From: CAYJFX01 sp964370315
Lineage (GTDB): Bacteria > Spirochaetota > Spirochaetia > Treponematales > Treponemataceae
Assembly (NCBI GenBank): GCA_964370315.1
Contig: CAYJIS010000022.1
Span: 1-26,453, forward strand
Reading direction: 5' to 3'
Length of the DNA stretch: 26,453 nt
How positions within the stretch are numbered: the first letter of the stretch is position 1; each line of letters starts with the position of its first letter. Shown in pieces: positions 1 to 8,134 of this stretch. The notes under the pieces were generated by a model. The model saw only the letters and a list, made by a program, of their open reading frames with translations. It was not told the DNA's origin and did not search any database. A program made the translations under genes and the position numbers.

Positions 1-1250
1 GCAATTGTATCAGAATATACATAATTAAATACTATATTTGCAGTTCCTGTTAAGCTAGTGGTATAATCTAATCCAGTTATAGTATCTGAAGAGAGTGTAT
101 ATGTATCAAAGTATGTTGCCTTAAATACTATTATACTTTTAAAGCTGCCTTCAACTTCAATTAAAGTTTCTTTTGCTGGTACAATTACAGGAGGTAGAGA
201 CGAATCACTATCTTCTTGAATTGGCTCTAAGCTGTATCCATTTTGAGCATTAAAAGTAATCGTTACCGTAGCCTCTGTATAATCACTTCCTGCATCAAGT
301 TCAATTTCTATATCATCTGCAGTAAGCTCTTCAATACCTTCTGGCATTTCAGGAAGAGATTCAAGAATTGCGTTTTTTACAGCGGTAAGCTTTTGTTCTA
401 GAGATATTTCGCTATCACTAAAGGTAACAGAAATCGCTTGAGTAACGGTGTAATTTTCATCGATGGTAATTCCAGGAATCCCAGCCATACCAGGGGCAAC
501 TGTAACTGGGCTACCAGTAAGCCCCTTCCAATCAACCTCAGTCATATTTTCAAAAGTTTCTAGTTCTATAGTAACATTATTAAAATCAGAATCGTCTATG
601 GATGGATAAAGCGCCAGAGGCAAAACTGAGTTAAGCTCTGTTATTGTTTTCTCCCACTGCGGTACTGAAATTAAGTCTTTTGATGGAACAAAATCAAAAT
701 TTGACCACGCAGTAGAAAGGTCTTCATTTTTTGCTAAACCTGAAGATACAAATATAGGGTTAATCAAGTTTTTGATTGAAATAATATCATCATCGCTCAA
801 TGAATTATTTTTATTTATAAGAGATATTCTTGACACAGAAATAGGAGCTTCTATACAAGTAATTTCAATATGTGTACTATCAATATGGCGAGAAATAAAA
901 ACCCATTCAGATGCCCCATTATTTATCTGTTTAGCAATGGCATTCCATTGAGAAGGTTTTATAGAATTATTTGTTGGCTCAAATACAGACCCAGACCAAT
1001 CGCCACTATAGTTACTACTCGTTGCTAAAGAATTAGCAACAAAAGCATCTTTTATATCTTCTTTTACTTCCGTAAGTCCAGAAGAATTTAAACTCAAATC
1101 CTTACCTGTTTCATCTAAAAGCGTAATACTATCTATTGTAACAAAGTCAGGTAACTTTGGATTAAACGTTGAATTGGCTTGCTCACAGCCTAATAATGAA
1201 ATTAATAATACAGTAACGAGACCATATCTTACGATTTTTGAAATACTCAT
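1..1250 (-). CDS. Partial lipoprotein of unknown function
   Basis: The reading frame is open from an ATG at 1250 down to the left edge, so at least 416 residues are present and the C-terminus is missing. The start is preceded by a strong Shine-Dalgarno sequence (TGGAGG). The N-terminus is a lipoprotein signal: positive residues, a hydrophobic stretch, then the lipobox SLLGC, so the mature protein should be lipid-anchored in the envelope. The rest is rich in Ser, Asp, Thr and Asn and looks like repeated beta-strand modules; one near positions 240-330 reads EATVTITFNAQNGYSLEP, like the extracellular beta-sandwich repeats of spirochaete surface proteins. No catalytic motif is visible and I do not recognise a family. 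It stands alone, separated from the next minus-strand gene by a hairpin terminator. Confidence 0.8.
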   Translation of the reverse strand, partial: MSISKIVRYGLVTVLLISLLGCEQANSTFNPKLPDFVTIDSITLLDETGKDLSLNSSGLTEVKEDIKDAFVANSLATSSNYSGDWSGSVFEPTNNSIKPSQWNAIAKQINNGASEWVFISRHIDSTHIEITCIEAPISVSRISLINKNNSLSDDDIISIKNLINPIFVSSGLAKNEDLSTAWSNFDFVPSKDLISVPQWEKTITELNSVLPLALYPSIDDSDFNNVTIELETFENMTEVDWKGLTGSPVTVAPGMAGIPGITIDENYTVTQAISVTFSDSEISLEQKLTAVKNAILESLPEMPEGIEELTADDIEIELDAGSDYTEATVTITFNAQNGYSLEPIQEDSDSSLPPVIVPAKETLIEVEGSFKSIIVFKATYFDTYTLSSDTITGLDYTTSLTGTANIVFNYVYSDTI

Positions 1251-1292
1251 GTTTCCTCCACATTATACAATTACAACATTTTAAATATGCTG

Positions 1293-1329
1293 TAATTAGA
1301 ATACTCTTTTTATAAAAGTATTCTAATTA
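1293..1329. repeat. Perfect 13-bp inverted repeat upstream of the lipoprotein gene
   Basis: TAATTAGAATACT at 1293-1305 is repeated exactly in inverted form at 1317-1329, with an 11-base spacer. It lies 43 bases upstream of the lipoprotein ATG, between two minus-strand TATAAT sequences (about 1262-1267 and 1326-1331). No T-run follows on either strand, so it is more likely an operator or a 5' UTR hairpin than a terminator. The regulator is unknown. Confidence 0.5.
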
Positions 1330-1361
1330 TAGTATATATACCCTTGTATAAAACTGTAAAA

Positions 1362-1400
1362 CAAAACACCCTATTACATACATAGAGTGTTTTGCTTTTT
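1362..1400 (-). terminator. Hairpin terminator after the outer-membrane protein gene
   Basis: A 13-bp stem with one mismatch (arms 1362-1374 and 1382-1394, 7-base loop) lies just past the stop codon at 1405. T-rich sequence follows on both strands: TTTTACAGTTTT on the minus strand and CTTTTT on the plus strand. It should stop transcription of the upstream minus-strand gene before the next lipoprotein gene. Confidence 0.75.
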
Positions 1401-1404
1401 GTAA

Positions 1405-2775
1405 TTAATACTTATACGTAAACTGAAGTGTAGCACCTGCATCTAAAAAGTCAGGTTTTGGCTCAACACTTAAATCTGAAAAATCAACACCGTATTTTAA
1501 GTCAATTAAAAAATCATCGACAATAATAAAACCACAACCTGCTTGCAATGCAAAAGAAGATGCATTTGAATAGCCAACAGTTTTATTATCATCTTGGTCA
1601 GTACCATTTACAAATGTCCATGAAATGCTATAGCTTGCACCAAAACGTAATTCAAACCAATCAGATGGACTATATACTACACCAAGTGGTAATGCAATTG
1701 CAGGAATAACGTGAGATTGTTTTGTAAAATTATCATTACTTCCGCCACCAGTACCATCTACAAATGTTTCTTGTGTTACACCATCACTAGTAACTTTATG
1801 AGTAAATGTTAAAGAAGGCTTTGACTTAAAGTACACAGTATCATCTAAGTCCCATTCTAATGTTGGGCTAGCAGAAATAAACCAGTTTAAATTTACATAA
1901 TCTTTATTTGCTTCCCTTGCGGTTACTGTTGTATCAACGGTAGCTCCATCATCAACTGAAATAGTTTCGTCAATTAGGCCCAACCCAGTATGAACAGCAA
2001 AATCAATCCCTACACCTAAATCAAGGGCGTTCATGGCTTCATAGTCCATTGGAATCGAAATCCCAGGCTTCAATGAAAGTCGCACCTCGCTACCATAATC
2101 TATATTTGAAGTTGTTGTTTCAATCGATGTTGGTCCTGCATCAATTACACGGTCTATTACTTCTTTATCCTCAGAAAAATATAATCGCAGTGGAATAGCA
2201 AAGTCAATGTCATTATCAAGCGTCATAGCAAAGGCAAGTTCATGCTCCCAAAATGACTCATTGATTATTTCTGTACCATCAGTTACATTAGCTCCTACCT
2301 CATGTTCTGTGTTTTTTGTTACTGAACGTAAGCCATCTCTATAAAAATTATAATGAATCCCCATAGAATCACTTAGAGCAAGTGCAATTTGAAAATCATA
2401 CGTACTATCATACGTAGTTACCGTTTGTGTTTTTGGCTGCAAAGCAACTAAATCTGATGTATCATCATTTAAGTGAAAATACCCGATTACTCCAAGATAG
2501 AGAGTATCAGATAATTCAATACCAGTTGCAATATACGGTGCAAAAGGAAAAGCGGTATCCTCATACCCAACACTAGCAAATTCTTCATTCATATCATAGA
2601 TATCACTTGCATTTACATTATCACTTTCGCTCGTAAACATGTTTACAGTAGCAGCAGCTCTTCTCGATTGTTGAGAAATAGCTTTAGCTACATCTGTCTT
2701 GGCGGCAGCTTTTTGTGCAAATGCACTACCAATAGTTAATACCATAATTGTGATTAAGATTACAATTTTTTTCAT
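1405..2775 (-). CDS. Predicted outer-membrane beta-barrel protein
   Basis: 456 residues. It starts with a clear signal peptide (MKK, a hydrophobic core, then GSAFA before Gln, residues 1-21). The mature part is made of short alternating hydrophobic/polar segments with many aromatic residues (for example LYLGVIGYFHL and VNLNWFISAS), as in transmembrane beta-strands. It ends in LQFTYKY; a terminal aromatic residue with alternating hydrophobics is typical of outer-membrane barrels recognised by BamA. Length and design fit a spirochaete porin-like protein, but no family signature is recognised and the substrate is unknown. The ATG has a strong Shine-Dalgarno sequence (AAAAGGAG). The gene is monocistronic, with a hairpin terminator directly behind it. 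Confidence 0.65.
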   Translation of the reverse strand: MKKIVILITIMVLTIGSAFAQKAAAKTDVAKAISQQSRRAAATVNMFTSESDNVNASDIYDMNEEFASVGYEDTAFPFAPYIATGIELSDTLYLGVIGYFHLNDDTSDLVALQPKTQTVTTYDSTYDFQIALALSDSMGIHYNFYRDGLRSVTKNTEHEVGANVTDGTEIINESFWEHELAFAMTLDNDIDFAIPLRLYFSEDKEVIDRVIDAGPTSIETTTSNIDYGSEVRLSLKPGISIPMDYEAMNALDLGVGIDFAVHTGLGLIDETISVDDGATVDTTVTAREANKDYVNLNWFISASPTLEWDLDDTVYFKSKPSLTFTHKVTSDGVTQETFVDGTGGGSNDNFTKQSHVIPAIALPLGVVYSPSDWFELRFGASYSISWTFVNGTDQDDNKTVGYSNASSFALQAGCGFIIVDDFLIDLKYGVDFSDLSVEPKPDFLDAGATLQFTYKY

Positions 2776-2832
2776 TAAAACTCCTTTTAAATTTTATAAC
2801 GATTTATTTTATCACACATTTTTTTTTTTGTA

Positions 2833-2850
2833 ATGTGCCGTTCGGCACAT
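2833..2850. repeat. Small GC-rich hairpin
   Basis: ATGTGCC and GGCACAT form a perfect 7-bp stem around a GTTC loop, upstream of the outer-membrane protein gene. On the minus strand it is followed by an A-run, not a T-run, so it is not a terminator in that direction. It may be the end of the dispersed-repeat-like block that follows. Confidence 0.5.
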
Positions 2851-2990
2851 ATTTACACGAATTTTTACGATTTTTACTGCATTTTAGCGCTCATGACGCA
2901 CTTCACTAACGCTCATCCTCCTCGAAAATTGCTCAATGCAATTTTCTGTGGTGGACGCTTCGCGGTGCTCTAATCGCAATCCCATACGAA
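2851..2990. repeat. Putative dispersed palindromic repeat
   Basis: In a gene-free stretch (2776-3106) this block is clearly richer in G+C than its surroundings. It contains a perfect 8-bp inverted repeat, GAAAATTG/CAATTTTC (2924-2931 and 2939-2946), a CGCTTCGCG mini-hairpin near 2956-2964, and CGCTCAT twice (2888-2894 and 2910-2916). The only open frame is a 26-codon one from an ATG at 2893, with no ribosome binding site. These traits fit a non-coding repeat of the REP/MITE kind. From memory similar text occurs many times in Treponema genomes; this was not checked. Confidence 0.4.
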
Positions 2991-3043
2991 ATTAATATAT
3001 CTCAATATGTAAAAAAATTAAACTAATTTGTGAATAAAAAAAA

Positions 3044-3072
3044 TACACAAAAGGTACAAAGTATAGTATAAT
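3044..3072 (+). promoter_or_regulatory. Promoter of citrate synthase gene
   Basis: A TATAAT box at 3067-3072 has a weak -35 (TACACA, 3044-3049) at 17-bp spacing. Transcription would start near 3079, leaving a leader of about 28 bases that carries the Shine-Dalgarno sequence GGAGAGG. Confidence 0.6.
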
Positions 3073-3106
3073 TATTGGTAAGATTTTTTGAACTTGGAGA
3101 GGAAAA

Positions 3107-4459
3107 ATGGATCAAAAACTAAAAGAAAAAATTAATAATTATTGTGTAATTTCTGCACAGCATAATATGATTGACTCAGATTTATATACAAAATATGAAG
3201 TAAAACGTGGGCTTCGAGATATTAGTGGTAAAGGTGTTTTAGCAGGACTCACTGAAATATCAGAAGTTATTGCATATATTATGCAAGAAGGAGACCTTGT
3301 GCCTTGCGAAGGTCGTTTGTATTATAGAGGTATTAATGTAGAACACCTAGTAAAAGGCTTTATTAATGAAAAACGATTTGGCTTTGAAGAAACAACATAT
3401 CTATTGCTTTTTGGAGAGCTACCAACAAAAACTCAGTTAAAAGAATTTAAAGGGATTCTTAGCTCTTGCATGCCGCTTCCCGAAAATTTTGTTAGAAACA
3501 CAGTTATGGGTACTCCAGGAAAAGACATGATGAATATGATTTCCCGTGGGATTTTAACGCTATACACTTATGATGACGAAGCAGATAACACAAGTCTTGA
3601 AAATGTCATGTTTCAGTGTTTGCGTCTCATAGCACAATTTCCGTCATTGGTTGTCTACTCATACCAAGCCTATGCATTTCATTACAAAAATGAAAGCCTT
3701 GTAATTCACCCGCCTCTACCAGAGCTTTCTGTTGCAGAAAATATTCTTCACATGCTTAGAAGTGATAGTACATACACAGAACTCGAAGCTCAAATACTTG
3801 ACCTTTGCTTAGTGCTTCATGCAGAACATGGGGGAGGAAATAACTCAACATTTACAAACCATGTTGTAACGTCTTCTGGAACGGATACATATTCTTCTAT
3901 GGCTGCATCTCTTGCGTCGTTAAAAGGGCCAAAACATGGTGGCGCAAATGTAAAAGTTATGGATATGTTCGATAACATAAAAGAAAATGTAAAAGACTGG
4001 ACTGATGAAAAAGAAATAGAAAAATACGTAGAGCGTTTAGTCGATAAAGATGCATATGATAAAACTGGTCTTGTATATGGTATAGGCCATGCAGTTTATT
4101 CCCTATCTGACCCACGTGCTACAACACTAAAAGGATGGGTAGAAGAACTTGCAAAACAAAAAGGTTTTGATAAAGAATTTGCACTTTACTCTGCAGTTGA
4201 ACGTCTTGCTCCTAAAGTTATTGGTGAAAAGCGAAAAATGTACAAGGGTGTAAGTGCAAATGTCGATTTTTACTCAGGACTCATTTATCACATGCTAGGC
4301 CTACCATCAGAAATATACACACCTCTTTTTGCAACGGCACGTATTTCAGGATGGTCAGCTCATCGTTTAGAAGAATTAGTAAATGGCGGAAAAATTATTC
4401 GCCCTGCATATAAGTCCGTAATGCCTCAAAGAGAATATGTTTCTATGGACAAAAGATAA
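3107..4459 (+). CDS. gltA: Citrate synthase
   Basis: 450 residues, the normal size for the bacterial family. It condenses acetyl-CoA and oxaloacetate to citrate in the cytoplasm. The family's active-site blocks are present in order: HAEHGGG (238-244), GPKHGGAN (274-281, catalytic His277), GIGHAVYSLSDPR (325-337, His328), NVDFYSG (catalytic Asp387) and the Arg of ATARISGW (412). The GHAVY form, in place of the GHRVY of the E. coli enzyme, is a variant I recall from anaerobes such as clostridia. The start has a Shine-Dalgarno sequence GGAGAGG, its own promoter lies upstream and a strong terminator downstream, so it is a single-gene unit. With no other TCA genes nearby, a role in glutamate synthesis rather than a full cycle is an inference. 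A 2-methylcitrate synthase activity cannot be excluded. Confidence 0.93.
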   Translation: MDQKLKEKINNYCVISAQHNMIDSDLYTKYEVKRGLRDISGKGVLAGLTEISEVIAYIMQEGDLVPCEGRLYYRGINVEHLVKGFINEKRFGFEETTYLLLFGELPTKTQLKEFKGILSSCMPLPENFVRNTVMGTPGKDMMNMISRGILTLYTYDDEADNTSLENVMFQCLRLIAQFPSLVVYSYQAYAFHYKNESLVIHPPLPELSVAENILHMLRSDSTYTELEAQILDLCLVLHAEHGGGNNSTFTNHVVTSSGTDTYSSMAASLASLKGPKHGGANVKVMDMFDNIKENVKDWTDEKEIEKYVERLVDKDAYDKTGLVYGIGHAVYSLSDPRATTLKGWVEELAKQKGFDKEFALYSAVERLAPKVIGEKRKMYKGVSANVDFYSGLIYHMLGLPSEIYTPLFATARISGWSAHRLEELVNGGKIIRPAYKSVMPQREYVSMDKR

Positions 4460-4489
4460 TCATACTATCGGGTAGCTATTACAAATATA

Positions 4490-4527
4490 AAAAAGCTTTG
4501 AAAGATTACCTTTCAAAGCTTTTTTTA
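4490..4527. terminator. Bidirectional terminator between convergent genes
   Basis: A perfect 15-bp stem (arms 4490-4504 and 4510-4524) with an ATTAC loop is followed by a T-run on both strands. It lies 30 bases after the citrate synthase stop and 15 bases after the stop of the convergent small gene that ends the glycine cleavage operon, so it serves both. Confidence 0.9.
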
Positions 4528-4541
4528 TTTAATTTTTTATC

Positions 4542-4919
4542 CTATTCGTCATTAGAAAGATCATCACTAGATTCCTGTTGTATAATAACATCACCCGCTC
4601 CAAACAGTTCTTCCATTGCTTTAGCTAAATCATCAGTAAGGTATTCATCCCCTTCAATAACTACGAGCTCAATACCAAGCTCTCTAAATGATTCTTGAAG
4701 CATCAGTAATTGTTCAGGTGTTAAAGAAGCTTCTCCGCCAGTATTCATATCTAATAAAATTCTATCGCTAATACCCTCTGTCGTTTCAGCATTTTCGTCT
4801 TCTACTTCTATTGTAATTGCAGCCTCTTGTGAAAAAGAAAAAGTACTTACACAACACAGTAAGATAATACTAAAGATCCTTACTAGTATTTTTAGATGTA
4901 TTGTATCATTTTTTTTCAA
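4542..4919 (-). CDS. Small secreted protein of unknown function at the end of the gcv operon
   Basis: 125 residues. The start is TTG at 4919, which overlaps the gcvPB stop (TTGA). It is chosen because AAAGGTGG lies 7 bases upstream and there is no other usable start before residue 58. The N-terminus is basic, then hydrophobic to about residue 30, ending in FSFSQ, so it is likely exported. The mature part is strongly acidic, with a segment LTPEQLLMLQESFRELG (66-82) that could form an amphipathic helix and a Glu/Asp/Ser-rich tail. I recognise no family. Translational coupling puts it under the control of the glycine cleavage operon, but nothing in the protein links it to glycine metabolism. Confidence 0.7.
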   Translation of the reverse strand: MKKNDTIHLKILVRIFSIILLCCVSTFSFSQEAAITIEVEDENAETTEGISDRILLDMNTGGEASLTPEQLLMLQESFRELGIELVVIEGDEYLTDDLAKAMEELFGAGDVIIQQESSDDLSNDE

Positions 4920-6346
4920 TTATCAACCACCTTTAAAATGGGCTTTCGAGCAGCTCCTACAACATCAACTCGCTTTACAGCTTTTGTATGAGGTGCATGC
5001 AAAATAAGCTCAGGATTTTCTTGTGCTTCTTTTTTTATTGCAATCATGACATTTGCAAATGCCTCTAGTGTTTCCCTTGATTCAGTTTCTGTGGGTTCTA
5101 TCATCATCGCATGGTCTACAATAAGGGGGAAAAACACAGTTGGAGCATGAAAGCCGTAATCTAATAGACGCTTTGTAATATGATCAGTAGTTATACCATT
5201 TTCTACATTTGGAAAGTTTTTATCGTTTATAATAAACTCATGCATACAACGTCTATTTAGCGGAACATTATATTCTTCTTTAAGTAGAGATAGTAAATAG
5301 TTTGCATTTAGAACAGCGGTTTCTCCTACATCCTTTAACCCCTTTGCTCCTAATAAGCGGATATAAACCCATGCTCTTAGATAAACTAAAAAGTTACCAT
5401 AGAAACCATGCACTAACCCAATTGAATCAGCATTATCGTGATTTAAATAATATACATCATTCTTTTTTTCAACCCGCGGTGTTGGTAAAAAAGGAGTAAG
5501 TTTTTCAACAACTGATATTGGCCCAGAACCAGGCCCACCACCTCCGTGCGGAGTAGAAAAAGTTTTATGCACATTTATGTGCATTAAATCAAACCCCATG
5601 TCCGAAAACCGAGCTTTACCGAGGGTCGCATTTAAGTTTGCTCCGTCGCCGTAAAACAAAGATCCATTATCATGAACCATCTTAGCTATTGTGTGTATGT
5701 TTCTATCAAACAACCCTGTTGTTGCTGGACTCGTAAGCATCATGCAAGCGACGTCTTTATCTAGGGCTTCTTTTAAATAATCAAGATCAACATCTCCATC
5801 TGCAGTGGACTTGAGTTCTCTAACATCAAAACCACACATACTCACTGAAGCCGGATTTGTTCCGTGAGCGGAGTCTGGAATTAATACAACCTTTCGACTC
5901 TCACCTTTTTTTTCAAAGTATTTTTTTACTACCATGAGAGCCGTTAACTCTCCATGCGAGCCTGCGGCAGGATTAAACGTAACACCATGCATCCCAGTTA
6001 TTACTTTAAAATACTCTTCCATATCGTGCATAATTTCAAGAGCACCTTGACTAGCACTATCACCTCCCAGAGGATGCAAAAGTGAAAATGAAGGGTGCTT
6101 TCCTAACTTTTCATTTATTTTGGGATTATGCTTCATAGTACAACTACCCAATGGATACATATTTTCATCTACACAAAAGTTTGTTTTAGATAGATTAATA
6201 TAATGTCTCACAACTTCAGCTTCGCTTACATCTGCCAGAGGAAGAGTATCTCTTAATAATTTTTTTGGCAGTGCGTATGTTGAATCTGCAATAGGTACTT
6301 CATAACAATTAGTTCCTGGCTTACTTTTATCAAAAATCGTTTTCAT
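4916..6346 (-). CDS. gcvPB: Glycine dehydrogenase (decarboxylating) subunit 2
   Basis: 476 residues, the usual size of the C-terminal half of split P-protein. With GcvPA it decarboxylates glycine and transfers the aminomethyl group to lipoyl-GcvH. The PLP-binding lysine lies in the block INVHKTFSTPHGGGGPGSG (Lys261), just before the glycine-rich loop. Other conserved blocks are PLGSCTMKHNPK (65-76) and PDSAHGTNPAS (157-167). Its ATG overlaps the gcvPA stop by four bases (ATGA), with the Shine-Dalgarno sequence GAGGAGGGG inside the end of gcvPA, so translation is coupled and 1:1 synthesis of the two subunits is expected. The downstream small secreted protein gene overlaps its stop in turn. Confidence 0.95.
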   Translation of the reverse strand: MKTIFDKSKPGTNCYEVPIADSTYALPKKLLRDTLPLADVSEAEVVRHYINLSKTNFCVDENMYPLGSCTMKHNPKINEKLGKHPSFSLLHPLGGDSASQGALEIMHDMEEYFKVITGMHGVTFNPAAGSHGELTALMVVKKYFEKKGESRKVVLIPDSAHGTNPASVSMCGFDVRELKSTADGDVDLDYLKEALDKDVACMMLTSPATTGLFDRNIHTIAKMVHDNGSLFYGDGANLNATLGKARFSDMGFDLMHINVHKTFSTPHGGGGPGSGPISVVEKLTPFLPTPRVEKKNDVYYLNHDNADSIGLVHGFYGNFLVYLRAWVYIRLLGAKGLKDVGETAVLNANYLLSLLKEEYNVPLNRRCMHEFIINDKNFPNVENGITTDHITKRLLDYGFHAPTVFFPLIVDHAMMIEPTETESRETLEAFANVMIAIKKEAQENPELILHAPHTKAVKRVDVVGAARKPILKVVDN

Positions 6347-7653
6347 TTTACCCCTCCTCTAATGCTTGCAATAAAGTCATCAATAGACTTTTTTGAGTTT
6401 TTCTCTGTTGCACAAAAAAGAACACAATCCTTTAACTCTGGATACCACGTACCGATATCGATACCAAAAGCTGTATTGCTTTTAAAGCCTTCAGGTTTTT
6501 TAAGTACAAACTCATTAAAAAAAGTGACTGGCTTTTCTGTTGGAGATGTAAAACCAATACTTTCTAAACACTCTTTTAGATATGATGCATTACTATGATT
6601 AAGAGTAGCAAGTTCACCAAGCTTTACCCCAACTAAACTCAAATATATCGAAGCTCTCAAAGCTATTAAGCCTTGATTAGAACAGATATTTGAAGTAGCC
6701 TTTTCTCTCCTTATATGTTGCTCTCGAGCTTGCAACGTGAGGGCAAAACAAGGCTCTCCATTTTCATCCTGTGTTAAACCAACAAGGCGTCCTGGCACCT
6801 TTCTCATATAGGTTTCTTTTGCACACATAAAGCCTAAAAGTGGTCCACCAAACGAAGGATAATTTCCAAAACTCATCGCTTCTCCACAGACAACATCGGC
6901 GCCTTGGTCATGAGGTGTTTTTAATAGGGCTAAACTTACCGCTTCTGTTACGGTAAAAATAAGGTCTATATTTTTTTCGTTTTTTGTAGTTGTAATTTCT
7001 GAAACATCTTCAATAACTCCAAAAAAATTAGGAGATTGAATAACAATATTGGCAATACTATCGTCCATAAGTGCTTTAGCTTTTTCAACATCAGTAACTA
7101 AGTCTTTACATGGAATTTCTATAATTTCAATATCAACGGCCCAACAATAGGTTTTAAGTGTTTTTCTATATAGTGGATTAACCGACTGACTAACAAGTAT
7201 TTTTTGTTTTTTCTTTTCCTTGCAAGACATCATAACCGACTCTGCCAAGGCAGTTGCACCATCATAAAGACTCGCATTTGCTACATCCATTCCTGTTAAA
7301 CGACACATATTAGTTTGGTATTCAAATATTGAAGCTAATGTTCCTTGGCTTACCTCTGGTTGATATGGTGTGTAGGCTGTGTAAAACTCACTTCTACCTG
7401 CAAGCTCATCAACAACTGCAGGAATATAATGATCATATACTCCGCCACCACATAAGGGAGTGAAACCATTTTTACTTGCAATAGTATTAAAAATGTCCGT
7501 AATTTCCATTTCTGTAACGCTCTGTGGCAAGCCTTGTAATTCAGTTAATAAAATATCTGCCGGTAAATCTGCAAATAATTCATCGATATTTTTAATGCCG
7601 ATTTTTTCATACATTATTTTTTTATCAGCATCACTTAACATTGTATATTTCAT
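6343..7653 (-). CDS. gcvPA: Glycine dehydrogenase (decarboxylating) subunit 1
   Basis: 436 residues, close to the roughly 445 of the family. It is the N-terminal half of split P-protein and forms the active alpha2beta2 enzyme with GcvPB. Typical blocks are YTPYQPEVSQGTLASIFEYQ, with MCRLTGMDVANASLYDGATA just after (about residues 93-135), and GRLVGLTQDENG followed by QAREQHIRREKATSNICSNQ. The start has AAGGAAAC upstream. It lies 60 bases after gcvH; that gap shows no hairpin or riboswitch-like structure, so gcvT, gcvH, gcvPA and gcvPB are read as one transcription unit. Confidence 0.95.
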   Translation of the reverse strand: MKYTMLSDADKKIMYEKIGIKNIDELFADLPADILLTELQGLPQSVTEMEITDIFNTIASKNGFTPLCGGGVYDHYIPAVVDELAGRSEFYTAYTPYQPEVSQGTLASIFEYQTNMCRLTGMDVANASLYDGATALAESVMMSCKEKKKQKILVSQSVNPLYRKTLKTYCWAVDIEIIEIPCKDLVTDVEKAKALMDDSIANIVIQSPNFFGVIEDVSEITTTKNEKNIDLIFTVTEAVSLALLKTPHDQGADVVCGEAMSFGNYPSFGGPLLGFMCAKETYMRKVPGRLVGLTQDENGEPCFALTLQAREQHIRREKATSNICSNQGLIALRASIYLSLVGVKLGELATLNHSNASYLKECLESIGFTSPTEKPVTFFNEFVLKKPEGFKSNTAFGIDIGTWYPELKDCVLFCATEKNSKKSIDDFIASIRGGVK

Positions 7654-7713
7654 ATAGTTTCCTTACACAAGAATTTTTGAGTATTACAGTTATAGTCATT
7701 TTTATATTTAAAA

Positions 7714-8112
7714 TTAATTTGTTTCGATAAATTTTAAATAAGCTTCAGCACTCATTAAGCTATCAAGCTCTGCACTTTCAGAAATCTTAATTTTAAAAAG
7801 CCATGCGGAATCATATGGGCTTTCATTTAGTATTACTGGATTTGCTTCTACATCTTCATTAATACCAATAATGTCACCTGATACAGGAGTGTACACATCT
7901 GAGGCAGACTTTGCAGATTCTACAACAGAAACAGTATCGCCCTTTTTAACGTTTCCGTCTTTCATTGAGAATTCAACAAACACAATGTCACCTAAGTTAT
8001 TTTGCGCATAATCAGTTAAACCACACGTAACACTTCCATCACCATTATCTTTTACCCATTCATGTTCTTCTGAGTACAACAATCCTTGTACTACTTCTTT
8101 TCCATTTGCCAT
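7714..8112 (-). CDS. gcvH: Glycine cleavage system H protein
   Basis: 132 residues, typical of the family. It carries the lipoyl arm that shuttles the aminomethyl group between the P, T and L proteins. The lipoylation site is Lys68 in the block VVESAKSASDVYTPVSG, which matches the family. The N-terminal EEHEWV is also typical. The start has a strong Shine-Dalgarno sequence (GGAGG, 8 bases away). It follows gcvT by 22 bases. A dihydrolipoamide dehydrogenase (L protein) and lipoate attachment enzymes must be encoded elsewhere, since none is in the window. Confidence 0.96.
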   Translation of the reverse strand: MANGKEVVQGLLYSEEHEWVKDNGDGSVTCGLTDYAQNNLGDIVFVEFSMKDGNVKKGDTVSVVESAKSASDVYTPVSGDIIGINEDVEANPVILNESPYDSAWLFKIKISESAELDSLMSAEAYLKFIETN

Positions 8113-8134
8113 TTTTTTACCTCCAGTGAAATAT

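Noticed and set aside
2893..2973. 26-codon frame inside the repeat block
   Set aside because: It has no ribosome binding site and lies within palindromic sequence; it is more likely a by-product of the repeat.
4498..4698. Plus-strand frame of 66 codons after citrate synthase
   Set aside because: It begins inside the terminator hairpin and runs antisense to the small secreted protein gene.
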